The notes below the pieces were generated by a model that was not told where the DNA came from, searched no databases, and saw only the letters and a program-made list of their open reading frames with translations. 64,000 nucleotides of DNA from Sphingobium arseniciresistens (GTDB taxonomy: Bacteria > Pseudomonadota > Alphaproteobacteria > Sphingomonadales > Sphingomonadaceae), in contig JARFNK010000003.1 in NCBI GenBank assembly GCA_029167225.1, positions 332,179 through 396,178 on the forward strand, in the 5' to 3' direction. Made by a program: the position numbers and the translations under genes. Within the stretch, counting starts at the first letter, position 1; every line of letters begins with the position of its first letter. Shown one piece after another: positions 16,941 through 26,185 of this stretch.

Positions 16941-18785
16941 ATGCCACCGGACAATCCTGCCGCCGCCGATCGCGTAACGCCGCCCATGTGGGCGACGATG
17001 CGTCGCTTCATGCCCTATCTGTGGCCGGCAGACGCGCCCGCGCTGCGGCGACGGGTGGTGCTGGCCATGCTGCTGGTGGTGGCAGGCAAGGCGGCCAGTT
17101 TCGCGATGCCCTTTGCCTACAAGGCGGCGATCGACCGGATGGTGCCCGGCATGCAGCCGGCCGTCGGGCTCGCCATGGCTCTGGTCGCGACCTATGCCTT
17201 CGCGCGCTTCAGCAGCGTGGTCTTCGACAATCTGCGCAACATCGTATTCGAGCGGGTGGGGCAGGAGGCGACCCGGAGCCTTGCCGAACATATGTTCGCG
17301 CATCTCCACAGGCTGTCGCTGCGCTTCCACCTCAATCGCCGCACTGGCGCCGTCACCAAGATCGTCGAACGCGGGACCAAGAGCATCGATACGATGCTCT
17401 ATTTCCTGCTGTTCAACATCGCGCCGACCATTTTGGAACTGGTGGCGGTCTGTATCTATTTCCAGATCGCCTTCGGGCCGGGACTGGTGGCCGCGACGCT
17501 GGTGATGGTGGTGCTGTACATCGCCTATACCCGGCAAGTGACGGAATGGCGCAACCAGCTGCGCCGCGACATGGTGGACCTCGACACCGGCGCGGTCGCC
17601 CATGCCGTCGACAGCCTGCTGAACTTCGAGACGGTGAAATATTTCGGCGCCGAGCGGCGCGAGGCAGACCGCTATGGATCGGCGATGCGGCGCTATGCCC
17701 TTGCGGCGGTGAAGTCCGAAAACAGCCTTGCCGCGCTCAACATCGGGCAATCGCTCATCACCAACCTGATGATGGGCGGGGCAATGGCCTATACCGTCTG
17801 GGGATGGTCTCGCGGGCAGTTCACCACCGGCGACGTGGTGCTGGTGAACACGCTGCTTTCCCAGCTGTTCCGGCCGCTGGACCTGCTCGGCATGGTCTAT
17901 CGCACCATCCGGCAGGGGCTGATCGACATGGAGGCGATGTTCGAGCTGATCGACGCCCCTGCCGAGATCGTCGACGTCCCCGGCGCGCCCGCGCTGCATG
18001 TAGAGGCGGGCGAAGTGCGCTTCGAGCATGTCGACTTCAACTATGATCCCGAACGCTCGATCCTGCACGACGTCAGCTTCACCATTCCGTCCGGCCGCAC
18101 GCTGGCGATCGTGGGGCCTTCGGGTGCCGGCAAGTCCACGATCGCCCGGCTGCTCTTCCGCTTCTATGATGCCAGCGGCGGTCGCATCACCATCGACCGG
18201 CAGGACGTGCGGGGCGTGACACAGCAGAGCCTGCGCGCGGCCATCGGCATCGTGCCGCAGGACATGGTGCTGTTCAACGACACCATCGGCTACAATATTG
18301 CCTATGGTCGCGAAGGCGCGAGCCAACAGGAGATCGAGGCGGCGGCGCGGGGCGCGGCGATCCATGACTTCATCAGCTCGCTGCCGCAGGGCTATGACAC
18401 GCGGGTCGGCGAGCGCGGCCTGAAGCTGTCGGGCGGCGAGAAGCAGCGGGTGGCCATCGCGCGCACCCTGCTCAAGGATCCGCCGATCCTGATCCTGGAC
18501 GAGGCGACGAGCGCGCTGGACAGCCGCACGGAAGAAGCGATCCAGCAGGTGCTCGGCGAAATCTCCCGCCGCCGGACCACGGTGATCGTCGCGCATCGCC
18601 TCTCGACCGTGGTCGATGCCGACGAGATCGTCGTGCTGGAGGCGGGCCGCATCGTGGAGCGCGGCCCCCATGCGAAGCTGGTGACGGCCGGGGGGCTCTA
18701 CGCCACCATGTGGGCGCGGCAGGCTGCCGAGCGCGTGGCGGAGACCGCGAGCGATGTCGACGAGGACGAGGAAGCCGTGGCGTAA
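16941..18785 (+). CDS. ATM1-type ABC exporter (fused membrane and ATPase half-transporter)
   Basis: 614 residues from ATG 16941. Six membrane helices fill about residues 30-310; the cytoplasmic region has NRRTGAVTKIVERGTKSID, a hallmark of the ATM1/HMT1 group. The ATPase has Walker A GPSGAGKST (about 392-400), signature LSGGEKQR (about 496) and ILDEATSALD. ATM1-type exporters move glutathione-linked sulfur compounds or metal-glutathione conjugates across the inner membrane, supporting Fe-S supply or metal resistance. The frame is open further upstream, but the N-terminus there is not transporter-like. Standing alone, its exact cargo is not evident. Confidence 0.93.
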   Translation: MPPDNPAAADRVTPPMWATMRRFMPYLWPADAPALRRRVVLAMLLVVAGKAASFAMPFAYKAAIDRMVPGMQPAVGLAMALVATYAFARFSSVVFDNLRNIVFERVGQEATRSLAEHMFAHLHRLSLRFHLNRRTGAVTKIVERGTKSIDTMLYFLLFNIAPTILELVAVCIYFQIAFGPGLVAATLVMVVLYIAYTRQVTEWRNQLRRDMVDLDTGAVAHAVDSLLNFETVKYFGAERREADRYGSAMRRYALAAVKSENSLAALNIGQSLITNLMMGGAMAYTVWGWSRGQFTTGDVVLVNTLLSQLFRPLDLLGMVYRTIRQGLIDMEAMFELIDAPAEIVDVPGAPALHVEAGEVRFEHVDFNYDPERSILHDVSFTIPSGRTLAIVGPSGAGKSTIARLLFRFYDASGGRITIDRQDVRGVTQQSLRAAIGIVPQDMVLFNDTIGYNIAYGREGASQQEIEAAARGAAIHDFISSLPQGYDTRVGERGLKLSGGEKQRVAIARTLLKDPPILILDEATSALDSRTEEAIQQVLGEISRRRTTVIVAHRLSTVVDADEIVVLEAGRIVERGPHAKLVTAGGLYATMWARQAAERVAETASDVDEDEEAVA

Positions 18786-18823
18786 TTCCGGCGAAGCGAG
18801 CGGGATAGCCTGCTATCGCGCCG

Positions 18824-19582
18824 TCATCGGGTCCATGCCTTGCGACCCAGCATCAGGATATCGACCACCCGATCCGTGAACCTCGCGATCGCCTGTTCGA
18901 TCTGGAAACTCGACGCGCCAGCGGGCGGCGAAAAGGCGCGGAGCATGCCGAGAAAGATTTCGGCCAGTTGTCTTGGATCATCGGGCACTCCGCCCTCGCG
19001 TGCGCACAGCGTGACGATGTCGCTTTCGAGAAGGTCGAGCATGCGTGAAAGCCTGATCCCGTGCATTTCCTCGGCAACCGCCGGTGCGCTGCCCCAGGCC
19101 TCCTGGATCAGTCGGCCAAAGGCCAGCACATCGGCATCCAGGCTCCAGTGGAGCATCGAGCGGGCATAGTGCCGCAACCGCTGGTCGATCGTTTCCCCGC
19201 GTATCAGGCCGCGCTGCGAAGACAGGTTCGACCATGTCTCGATCCGGTCATGCATCACCGCCCGCAGCAGCGCGCCCTTGTCGGCATAGCGCTGGTAGAG
19301 CGTGGCCTTGGTCACGCCCGCCCGCTCGGCGATCCCGTCCATGGTGGTGGCGACGATGCCGTGCTCCAGGAAACAGGCACCGGCGACTGCGAGCACCCTC
19401 TTGTCGATCGCCTCGACTTCCTGCCTGGACGGGCGACCGCGCCGCGGCCGCAGGGCCAAGTCGCCGCCGATGCCCAGCGCGTCGTCAATCTTTGGGCCGG
19501 TCGTCCCCGCCATGTCGCTCTTCGTAACCATGATTTCATGCCATCGCCCGGCAGCGTCCAGCAGGCAAGCCTGTCGCGTCAT
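18824..19582 (-). CDS. TetR-family transcriptional regulator
   Basis: Up to 252 residues. The N-terminal helix-turn-helix reads GACFLEHGIVATTMDGIAERAGVTKATLYQRYADKGALL in two recognisable parts (TTMDGIAERAGV and KATLYQRYADK), followed by a helical ligand domain. The start may be internal at 19531 or 19513, since the first ~40 residues are not conserved TetR sequence. It diverges from the fatty-acid hydroxylase gene at 19674 with 91 bp between, so it likely controls that gene. Confidence 0.9.
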   Translation of the reverse strand: MTRQACLLDAAGRWHEIMVTKSDMAGTTGPKIDDALGIGGDLALRPRRGRPSRQEVEAIDKRVLAVAGACFLEHGIVATTMDGIAERAGVTKATLYQRYADKGALLRAVMHDRIETWSNLSSQRGLIRGETIDQRLRHYARSMLHWSLDADVLAFGRLIQEAWGSAPAVAEEMHGIRLSRMLDLLESDIVTLCAREGGVPDDPRQLAEIFLGMLRAFSPPAGASSFQIEQAIARFTDRVVDILMLGRKAWTR

Positions 19583-19586
19583 TAAA

Positions 19587-19603
19587 ATATACCGATGGTT
19601 GAT
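19587..19603. promoter_or_regulatory. Candidate TetR operator in divergent tetR/hydroxylase region
   Basis: The AT-rich stretch ATATACCGATGGTTGAT is an imperfect palindrome centred on ACCGATGGT, sitting between the divergent starts and close to the tetR ATG. Symmetry and location suggest a TetR site; this is not tested. Confidence 0.35.
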
Positions 19604-19673
19604 TTAATTTCCAGCATGTGTAGGATGGCCGCGAACATTCGGGGTGCAGGCTCCGTGGCGGATGGGAGTGGTG

Positions 19674-20462
19674 ATGGTCAGGAACTGGATGAATGGCGAG
19701 GATATGCTGAGCCTGTGGCTCATGCTGTTCCTGGCGGCGGGGCTGGTCTTCGGCATCGTCAAGGGCTTTTTCAAGGCGCGCAAGATCCAGCCGAGGGGCT
19801 TCAAATGGTCGATCTTCCGCAACGAGATCCTGTTTGCGGCCGTCAACCTCGTCATTACGGGACTGATTCTTGGCACGCTGAATGGCAAGCTTCGGGAATG
19901 GGGTGTCATCAGCTTCAACCATGGCCCGGCTGCCTGGTGGATGATCGGGCTGGAATATGCGCTCTATTTCTTCCTGTTCGACACCTATTTCTACTGGCTC
20001 CACCGCTGGATGCACAGGGAACCCTTCTACACCTGGGTCCACAAGCTCCACCACCGCTCGACAGCGCCCAACCTGCTGACGACGCTGTCCGTCAGCCCAT
20101 TGGAATCGGTCATCAATGGTGGCTTCGTGCCGCTGTTCCTGACGGTCTTCACCGTGCATGACGCCACGCTGGCGCTGATCCTGCCCACGAACATCATCAT
20201 GGGGCTCTATGTCCATTCGGGCTATGAGTTCCTGCCGCGCTGGTGGAACCGGTCTTGGGCGACGAAATGGTTCATTTCGGCCACCTTTCACGACCAGCAT
20301 CATCGTTATTTCATCGGCAATTTCGGCGGCTATACGACGATCTGGGACCGGCTGTGCGGCACGATGCGCACGAAGTTCGAGGCGGATTTCGACAAGGCGA
20401 AGGAACGGCAGCGCCAGCATCGGGCAGGAGGCGGCACGGCGACCGCGCCGGACGCGGCCTGA
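19674..20462 (+). CDS. Sterol desaturase / fatty acid hydroxylase family membrane protein
   Basis: 262 residues from ATG 19674, preceded by GGGAG. Four or so membrane helices surround the three histidine boxes of the family: HRWMH (110-114), HKLHH (123-127) and HDQHH (206-210), plus H181 in VHSGYE. These bind a di-iron centre that hydroxylates or desaturates lipids. In sphingomonads such enzymes act on fatty acids, sphingoid bases or carotenoids, but the substrate is not clear here. It is controlled in all likelihood by the divergent TetR protein and converges with the gene ending at 20467. Confidence 0.9.
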   Translation: MVRNWMNGEDMLSLWLMLFLAAGLVFGIVKGFFKARKIQPRGFKWSIFRNEILFAAVNLVITGLILGTLNGKLREWGVISFNHGPAAWWMIGLEYALYFFLFDTYFYWLHRWMHREPFYTWVHKLHHRSTAPNLLTTLSVSPLESVINGGFVPLFLTVFTVHDATLALILPTNIIMGLYVHSGYEFLPRWWNRSWATKWFISATFHDQHHRYFIGNFGGYTTIWDRLCGTMRTKFEADFDKAKERQRQHRAGGGTATAPDAA

Positions 20463-20466
20463 ACGC

Positions 20467-22041
20467 CTATGGATGGGGCGCTGAAGCGGGCCGCAGATAG
20501 AGCGCCGTGCCGGTCGCCGGGAGAATGACGCGGCGATAGCCTTGGCGCCGTGCCCAGAGGACCAGCGGGGCGTCGAGGCCATCGGGCGCGAGGCGGCTGG
20601 TGGCGCTTTCCATGCCGGTGAGGATCGCGGTGGGCGGTGCCATGTCCAGTCCGCGTGCAAGCGCATCCATCGGCAGCGCGTGAAAGGCTTGGCTCTGCTG
20701 CGGCGTCATGACCGAGCGGGTGCGAAACAGGAACAGTCCGGTGGCGAAGCGCGGGTCGAGCGGGATGCCGCTGTCGATCACCCGCTCAGGGGACAGGGCG
20801 ACGATGGCGCCCTCCCCATGGCGCGCACGGACGAGTTGCCCGGCCGTCCGGGCATCGCGGGCGGCGACCAGCACGGGGCTGCGGCGCAGCGCGAGGTTGC
20901 CCGCGATGTCGAGCGTGGTCTGGGCGATACCGGCGAGTATCGCCAGCGCCACCAGCGCGCGGAGCCATCGCCGCGTCAGGAACGGCTCGGCGACCAGGCC
21001 GAAATACAGGAACAGCGCGGGCAGGAGCGGGCCAAGATATTGCACATAGATCGGCCGGGGCAGCCAGGCCGCGACCAGCCCGGCAAGGATCAGCAGCGCT
21101 AGCAGGCGTGAGAGCATCTGGGGTCGGGGAGCGCCCGTCACCCTGTGCCGCACGGCGAGCGGCGCCTTGCGTGCCTTCCATGTCGCCGCGCCGATCGTGA
21201 CCAGCGCGACGAGTCCGCATCCCTGCGCCAGAAAGCGCAGCATCCGCAGCAGGCTGAGCGGCGCTTCAAGCATCGCGGCCTGGCCGTTCAGCGTCCGCCA
21301 TTCGAACGGCGCCTTCAGGCTGTAGTCGATGATGCCGAAGCGCGCGGCCTCCGGTGCCAGCGCCCAGAGCCAGAAAGTCGGCAGCCCGCCCAGCAGGCCG
21401 CCCAGCGCCAGCGCGAGCACCGGGCCGCGTCCCAGTATCCGTACATGCAGCAGCGCGAAGACGCCCACGGCCGCCGCGGGCAGGCCGTAGCTAATCTTCG
21501 CCGATGCCGCGCCCGCCAGTGCCAGCCCGGCAAGCCATGCGGTCAGGGGGCGACGGGGCGCGTCGGCCCGCAATACCGGGAGAAACAACCATAGCCCGGC
21601 GCAGTGCAGGAACAGCGGCAGCGCGTCGTTGCGCGCCACGCTCGCCGCGAACAGCAGCATGTGGCTGGAGGCAAGGGCCAGCGCCGCGAGTGCCGCGCCT
21701 CGCTCCGACGCTCCGGCCCGCCGTGCAGCCAGCCACAGCATCGCCACCGCACCTGCGCCCAGAAGCGCGTTTACGGCGCGCAGGGCGGGGAACAGCCAGC
21801 CCTCGCACCACCAGGCGAGCGGAGCGAGCAGCAGCGGCTGGAGCGGCGTCTGCAGATAGGCGAAGTTGCGATAGGGCAGCCCATGCCGCATCAGTGCGAC
21901 GGCGGCGACATATTGCCCCTCGTCATGGTCGATGCCGGTGAAGCCGCAGGCGAGAAGGAGCAGGCTGGCAAGCGCGATCCACCATCCGGCTGCGCTCCGC
22001 CATTGCGGGCGCAACGCCGCGGCGGGCAGGGGGCGGGGCAT
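20467..22041 (-). CDS. Multi-pass glycosyltransferase-39-like membrane protein
   Basis: 524 residues from ATG 22041; a TTG two codons earlier is less likely. About a dozen hydrophobic helices span residues 15-395. An early luminal loop holds GIDHDEGQYVAAVALMRHG, the D-x-E motif characteristic of GT39/ArnT-type (GT-C) transferases that use polyprenyl-linked sugars. The C-terminal 120 residues are soluble and periplasmic. It lies 25 bp after the barrel gene of the glycosyltransferase run, so co-transcription is possible. Substrate and acceptor are unknown. Confidence 0.8.
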   Translation of the reverse strand: MPRPLPAAALRPQWRSAAGWWIALASLLLLACGFTGIDHDEGQYVAAVALMRHGLPYRNFAYLQTPLQPLLLAPLAWWCEGWLFPALRAVNALLGAGAVAMLWLAARRAGASERGAALAALALASSHMLLFAASVARNDALPLFLHCAGLWLFLPVLRADAPRRPLTAWLAGLALAGAASAKISYGLPAAAVGVFALLHVRILGRGPVLALALGGLLGGLPTFWLWALAPEAARFGIIDYSLKAPFEWRTLNGQAAMLEAPLSLLRMLRFLAQGCGLVALVTIGAATWKARKAPLAVRHRVTGAPRPQMLSRLLALLILAGLVAAWLPRPIYVQYLGPLLPALFLYFGLVAEPFLTRRWLRALVALAILAGIAQTTLDIAGNLALRRSPVLVAARDARTAGQLVRARHGEGAIVALSPERVIDSGIPLDPRFATGLFLFRTRSVMTPQQSQAFHALPMDALARGLDMAPPTAILTGMESATSRLAPDGLDAPLVLWARRQGYRRVILPATGTALYLRPASAPHP

Positions 22042-22066
22042 GTACAAGCGGTGCTGCGCCTTTCCC

Positions 22067-23257
22067 TTACCAGTCGAGCGAGGCGCTGAGCATCAAGGCG
22101 CGTGCCTGCTCCACGCTGCGCATCACGCGCGGGCTTTCATCCAGCATCAAGGCGGTGCTGGCGAGCAGGTCGGGATCGGCCAGGCGCATGGCGAGGCGCA
22201 ACGGCCGTCCACCCAGCGTCGAGACGGCATAGTCAATGCCCCCCTCGATCAGCAGCGGCGCGCGACGCGCCTGCGTCAGCGCGGTATTGCTGCTTCTGGC
22301 CCCGCTGACCCGGCCGCTCCATGGACCCGTCGCCCAGTTTCCCTCCACAGCGACGCTGCGCTCGCCTGCGGCGGTGCCGTCATCGCGGCGCAGGCGGGCA
22401 TTGCTGTATCGCAGCGACAGGGACAGCCAGGGCGACAGCTGCCGCGTAGCGGAGATGCTCGCCCCGTGCAGCGCCGCAGAGCCGCTGTTGACCGGTGCAT
22501 AGCCCCCATCGACGAAGGACAGACGATCGTCGATCCGGCCGCGATAGCCGGTAAGCGACAGCCCGAAATCGGCTGCCGGTGCCCAATGGGCGCCAAGATG
22601 CAAACGCCGGTGCATTTCCGGGCGCAGATTCTGCCTGAGCGTGCGAAAGGCCTCGCGCGTCAAGCCCAGCGGGCCGACAAGGCCGGCATCACCATAGGCC
22701 CGCAGCGTTTCGCGATAGCCGATCGTCACGTCGATCGTTTCTGCCGGGCGGACCTGCAGCGCCATGTGCGGCAGGAACCAGTCGCGCATCCGCATGGGAT
22801 CATTGCCCGCGCCCACCGTCACATTGGCATTGCGGTTGCTGAGCTTGATACCCTGCCAGCCGATGCGGGCCGACATGTGTTCGCCCAGAGCGACATGATC
22901 CTCGATGGCATAGCGCGTGAGCCGGCTCTGTGCCGATAGAGATGATGGCGCAGGAAAAGGCGCCGATCCTTGCCGTTCCCCGCCCGCCTGATGACTGGGC
23001 AGGAAGCGCCGCGTCTGCCGCTGGACGACCAGTTGGAGATCATGTGCCCGGTCGTCCGCCGGAATGCGCGCCAGGGGATCAATGCGCAGGTTAGCCCTGT
23101 CTCCCGATGCAAGCGCGGGGGTCAGTGACGGCCGGGAACGGGGTTTCAGGATGAAGCGGACGCCCTGTTCCAGCGGCAGCATCTGTGCCTGCGCGGCGGC
23201 GGTGCCGCCGCCACTCATCGCCAGTCCTGCAAGAAGACAGCCCGCGCGCCGCATCAT
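22067..23257 (-). CDS. Outer-membrane beta-barrel resembling the C-terminal half of TonB-dependent receptors (no plug)
   Basis: 396 residues from ATG 23257, overlapping the upstream phosphodiesterase gene by 4 bp (ATGA). A signal peptide (residues 1-22, ending AAAQA) precedes a long series of amphipathic strands. The middle portion (RDWFLPHMALQVRPAETIDVTIGYRE, then LRPEMHRRLHLGAHW) is the pattern of sphingomonad TonB-receptor barrels, and the chain ends in an aromatic residue (SASLDW) as barrels do. The plug domain and TonB box are missing and the length is about half that of a receptor. It may be a decayed receptor or a dedicated small barrel paired with the phosphodiesterase. Confidence 0.68.
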   Translation of the reverse strand: MMRRAGCLLAGLAMSGGGTAAAQAQMLPLEQGVRFILKPRSRPSLTPALASGDRANLRIDPLARIPADDRAHDLQLVVQRQTRRFLPSHQAGGERQGSAPFPAPSSLSAQSRLTRYAIEDHVALGEHMSARIGWQGIKLSNRNANVTVGAGNDPMRMRDWFLPHMALQVRPAETIDVTIGYRETLRAYGDAGLVGPLGLTREAFRTLRQNLRPEMHRRLHLGAHWAPAADFGLSLTGYRGRIDDRLSFVDGGYAPVNSGSAALHGASISATRQLSPWLSLSLRYSNARLRRDDGTAAGERSVAVEGNWATGPWSGRVSGARSSNTALTQARRAPLLIEGGIDYAVSTLGGRPLRLAMRLADPDLLASTALMLDESPRVMRSVEQARALMLSASLDW

Positions 23258-24360
23258 GCGCCGTTTCCGGTCATCACCGCCGGCCGCCGGGCGCTCGCCA
23301 GCCGCATCGTCGGCGCGCCGCCGGGCGCATAGCGGATCGCATAGCCGAAATGGTCGGACAGTGGCTCGCCCTGTGGTTCCCTGCCGAAGGGGACATCGGC
23401 CTGTACGACGCGCATCGGCACATTGCCCACGTCGCGCGCAAACAGCCAGTCCTTGCGCCGGTCGCAGGAGGCGGCGAGATCGCGCAGGGCCTCGGTATCG
23501 CCCGCCGCCGTCTGGGCGAGGGCGATGCGTGCCCCGCCGCCCGCGGGCGTGACGAAGCCCATGCCCGTTTGGGCGAAGCGGGTGAAGAAGGCGGCGTAGC
23601 GATCGCGATCGCCGCCGATATTCATGTCTCCGCCAAGGATCATCGCACGGTCCGCCGGCACGTGGCGGCGGATGAAGCGGGCCATCAGCTCTACCTGCCG
23701 GCTGAAGGCCTGGAGCGACCGACCGATCGGCACGCCGGCCGCCTTGCGCGCATTGAGGTGGGTGTTGACGATGCTGACCGGCGCGTCGATCCCCGGCACC
23801 TTCAGATGGGCGATCAGCACGCCCTTGTTGGCGAGGCAGTCGAACCCGGCGCAGGCGAAATCCGGGAACGCCATCCGGTCGATCCCGATGATGGGATAGT
23901 CCGACAGGATCATCAGGCCGCTGCCCAGCTGCTTGTCCACGCCTTCGCCCCGATACCAAAGCGCCTGTTCGCCATAGGCGGTGTCGCCTTCCGTGGCGGG
24001 TATCGGCGTGCGCAGCCCTGCATCCGGGCCGGCGGCGACATGGGCGTAGCCCGCCTGCGCCGCGATCTGCGCGGCCTCTGGCGTGAAGGCTTCCTGCAGC
24101 AGGATGACATGGGGCTGTCGCCCCGCCCGGCGGAGCGCGGCAAGACGGTCGGCGATCCGTTCCATCGCCTCCTCGCGGCCCAGGGCGATCGGCCAGGGCA
24201 GTCCCTTGATGTTGTAGGTCATCACCGAAAGCGGCTGCGGATCGTCGGATTGAGCCTTGCCCGGAGCCGGAAGGACCAGCCGCGCCTTGCTGGTGCTCGA
24301 TCCACTCGCGGCCAACGCCGCAAGCCCTGCAAACAGCAACATATGAAATGGTCTGAACAT
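23254..24360 (-). CDS. Secreted endonuclease/exonuclease/phosphatase (DNase-I fold) family protein
   Basis: 368 residues with an N-terminal signal segment (about 1-20). The catalytic blocks of the fold are present: MTYNIKGLP (about 47-55), LLQEAF with the metal-binding Glu (about 87-92), NTHLNA (about 190), GGDMNI (about 235) and the C-terminal SDHFGYAIRY with the catalytic Asp-His. Family members cleave phosphodiesters in nucleic acids, inositol phosphates or sphingomyelin. The export signal and the translationally coupled outer-membrane barrel favour an extracytoplasmic phospho-substrate, possibly a lipid; this is inference. Confidence 0.85.
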   Translation of the reverse strand: MFRPFHMLLFAGLAALAASGSSTSKARLVLPAPGKAQSDDPQPLSVMTYNIKGLPWPIALGREEAMERIADRLAALRRAGRQPHVILLQEAFTPEAAQIAAQAGYAHVAAGPDAGLRTPIPATEGDTAYGEQALWYRGEGVDKQLGSGLMILSDYPIIGIDRMAFPDFACAGFDCLANKGVLIAHLKVPGIDAPVSIVNTHLNARKAAGVPIGRSLQAFSRQVELMARFIRRHVPADRAMILGGDMNIGGDRDRYAAFFTRFAQTGMGFVTPAGGGARIALAQTAAGDTEALRDLAASCDRRKDWLFARDVGNVPMRVVQADVPFGREPQGEPLSDHFGYAIRYAPGGAPTMRLASARRPAVMTGNGA

Positions 24361-24479
24361 GATGACGGCCCCCCGTTTGGATGGGCCATTAGCAAAGCAA
24401 TGGGTCGTGCCAGTGTCTGTTGCGCGGCATTGCGGTTAAAGTTGAAAGGCAGTCAATTCACGAAAATGACGCCGGATTG

Positions 24480-25655
24480 TCATGCCGCGATCGGCGCCCG
24501 TCGGCTATGTTCTTTATATAATGCGAAGAGATCGGCGAAATGCGCGTCCATCGTGCGGGTTGCAGACGCCGCGTCGCGTGCAGTGGCCAGATGGCGGGCA
24601 GGGCCATCCTTCACAAACCGGCCGATTATCGCGGCAAGGTCTGGCCCATCGGCGGCGGCATAATGATAGCCTGCGCCGGGCACCAGATGATCTGCCGCTG
24701 CGCCCCCATCGGGCAGGAACATCGGCACGCCGCTTGCCCGCGCCTCCGCCGCGATCATGCAGAAGGTTTCCGATTCGCTGCCGTGGACGAGGGCGTCGGC
24801 GCTCGCCAGCAGCGTGGCGAAGGCGGCGCGATCGGTGACGGGTGCCATCAGGCGGACGTGCGGATTGCCCGCCGCCGCCCGCTGGACGCTGGCGCGCGCG
24901 CGTCCGTCGCCGGCGATGACCAGCCCGACCGGCCTGTCGAAGCCGCAGGCGGTCACCGCCTCGATGATCATCGGCCAGCGCTTTTCGGGGGCATGGCGTC
25001 CTGCGCCGAGCAGCAGCAGGCCGTCCTCGGGCAGGTCGCACCATTGCAGCAACCGCGAGCGCAGCGCCGGGTCGCGGTGGCGGGGTGAGAAGATGCCCGG
25101 CTGCACGCCCATGCGGTTGGTGACGACATGGCGCAGGCCGCCGGCCTCGAGCCGCGCGGCGAGATCGACGCTGGCGCAGACGATATGATCGAACCGCTCG
25201 TCCATCCGCCGCAGATGCCGCCAGAACCAGTCGAAGCCGCGATCGATCACGTCGCGCGGGGCGACCCTGCGGAACCAGCGATAGGCATAGTTGCCCAGCG
25301 GATCGGCATGCATGATGAGGCTGCGCGGCGCCGCTCCGCGCCAGCTGGCGACCATGGACGCGCTGGCCCAGGGCGTCGATGCCTCCACCAGGTCGGGCTG
25401 CAGCGCATGGAGCCGGGCGTGCAGCGCGGCTTCGTCATGGAAATAATGATAGCGCCCGTCGAGCGGGAAGCGCCGCCCCGGCACGAACTCGATGCGGGCA
25501 TGGTCGCTGATCTGCTCGCGGCCTGCCTGCTGCGCGGGGGCGAGGATGATGACTTCATGGCCATGCGCTGGCCCGGCCAGCATCTTGTGGCGCACATAGG
25601 TCTTCACTCCGCCGCCGCGGTCGGAGTAGAAGGCGCAGACATCGACGATCCGCAT
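24480..25655 (-). CDS. Glycosyltransferase family 4 (GT-B fold)
   Basis: 391 residues. The N-terminal half opens with RIVDVCAFYSDRGGGVKTYV, a typical GT4 start with the glycine-rich donor loop; the C-terminal half has LLLGAGRHAPEKRWPMIIEA and the donor-binding HGSESETFCMIAAEARASG with the E-x7-E motif. It starts 5 bp after the DUF2141 stop codon, in one operon with the membrane protein and a second GT4. The likely role is sugar addition to a lipid or polysaccharide acceptor on the cytoplasmic face; donor and acceptor are unknown. Confidence 0.9.
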   Translation of the reverse strand: MRIVDVCAFYSDRGGGVKTYVRHKMLAGPAHGHEVIILAPAQQAGREQISDHARIEFVPGRRFPLDGRYHYFHDEAALHARLHALQPDLVEASTPWASASMVASWRGAAPRSLIMHADPLGNYAYRWFRRVAPRDVIDRGFDWFWRHLRRMDERFDHIVCASVDLAARLEAGGLRHVVTNRMGVQPGIFSPRHRDPALRSRLLQWCDLPEDGLLLLGAGRHAPEKRWPMIIEAVTACGFDRPVGLVIAGDGRARASVQRAAAGNPHVRLMAPVTDRAAFATLLASADALVHGSESETFCMIAAEARASGVPMFLPDGGAAADHLVPGAGYHYAAADGPDLAAIIGRFVKDGPARHLATARDAASATRTMDAHFADLFALYKEHSRRAPIAA

Positions 25656-25660
25656 CGGCG

Positions 25661-26185
25661 TCAGCGCCGCGCGATGGGGCCGAAGGACAGCAGCCCCCGG
25701 CGATAGTTCATGACAATGCGCTCGCGGGTGATGCTGGCGCCCGCGACGATCGCTGCCGCCGATGCCTTCGGTTTGCCCATGCCCAGTCTAGGATTGCTGC
25801 CGAAGCCGACGCCGTCGACGGAGAGGCTGAACTTCCGGTTGCCGTCGCGGTCGTGCAGCAGCATCACCGCGTAGCGACCGGGGGCGGGCAGGCGCACGCA
25901 CAGCTGTACGGGGCCGCTGCCGGGCACGGGCAGCTCGACCCGGCGGAAGGTCTTGCCCTGCGAAATCAGGATATTGTCGTCCTGCAGGAAATCCGCGTCG
26001 TTCGCCGGATAGACCTCGAGCTTCAGTCGCCCCTGCCGGTCCTTCAGGCCGATAACATCGACCATGAAGGCCGGGCCGGTCTCGTCATTGCGGCATCGCG
26101 CCTCGGCCTTGCCGAGGTCCGGCGTCGAGGGGATGATCGCGCCGACCAGCATGGCCAGCGAAGACAGAATGGGCAGCAAGGGCAT
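25661..26185 (-). CDS. DUF2141 secreted protein
   Basis: 174 residues. A signal peptide (about 1-28) is followed by an immunoglobulin-like beta-rich domain with the DUF2141 hallmarks: GRLKLEVYPANDADFL and GRYAVMLLHDRDGNRKF (the calcium-site-like HD-x-D-x-N-x-K), ending in GFGSNPRLGMGKP. The ATG shares a base with the stop of the upstream membrane-protein gene (TAATG). DUF2141 proteins are common in sphingomonad genomes; their function is unknown. The context suggests an accessory role in surface glycoconjugate assembly. Confidence 0.88.
   Translation of the reverse strand: MPLLPILSSLAMLVGAIIPSTPDLGKAEARCRNDETGPAFMVDVIGLKDRQGRLKLEVYPANDADFLQDDNILISQGKTFRRVELPVPGSGPVQLCVRLPAPGRYAVMLLHDRDGNRKFSLSVDGVGFGSNPRLGMGKPKASAAAIVAGASITRERIVMNYRRGLLSFGPIARR

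Noticed and set aside
16926-18671. 581-residue minus-strand open frame opposite the ABC exporter
   Set aside because: Antisense shadow; the plus strand carries complete Walker A, signature and Walker B motifs.
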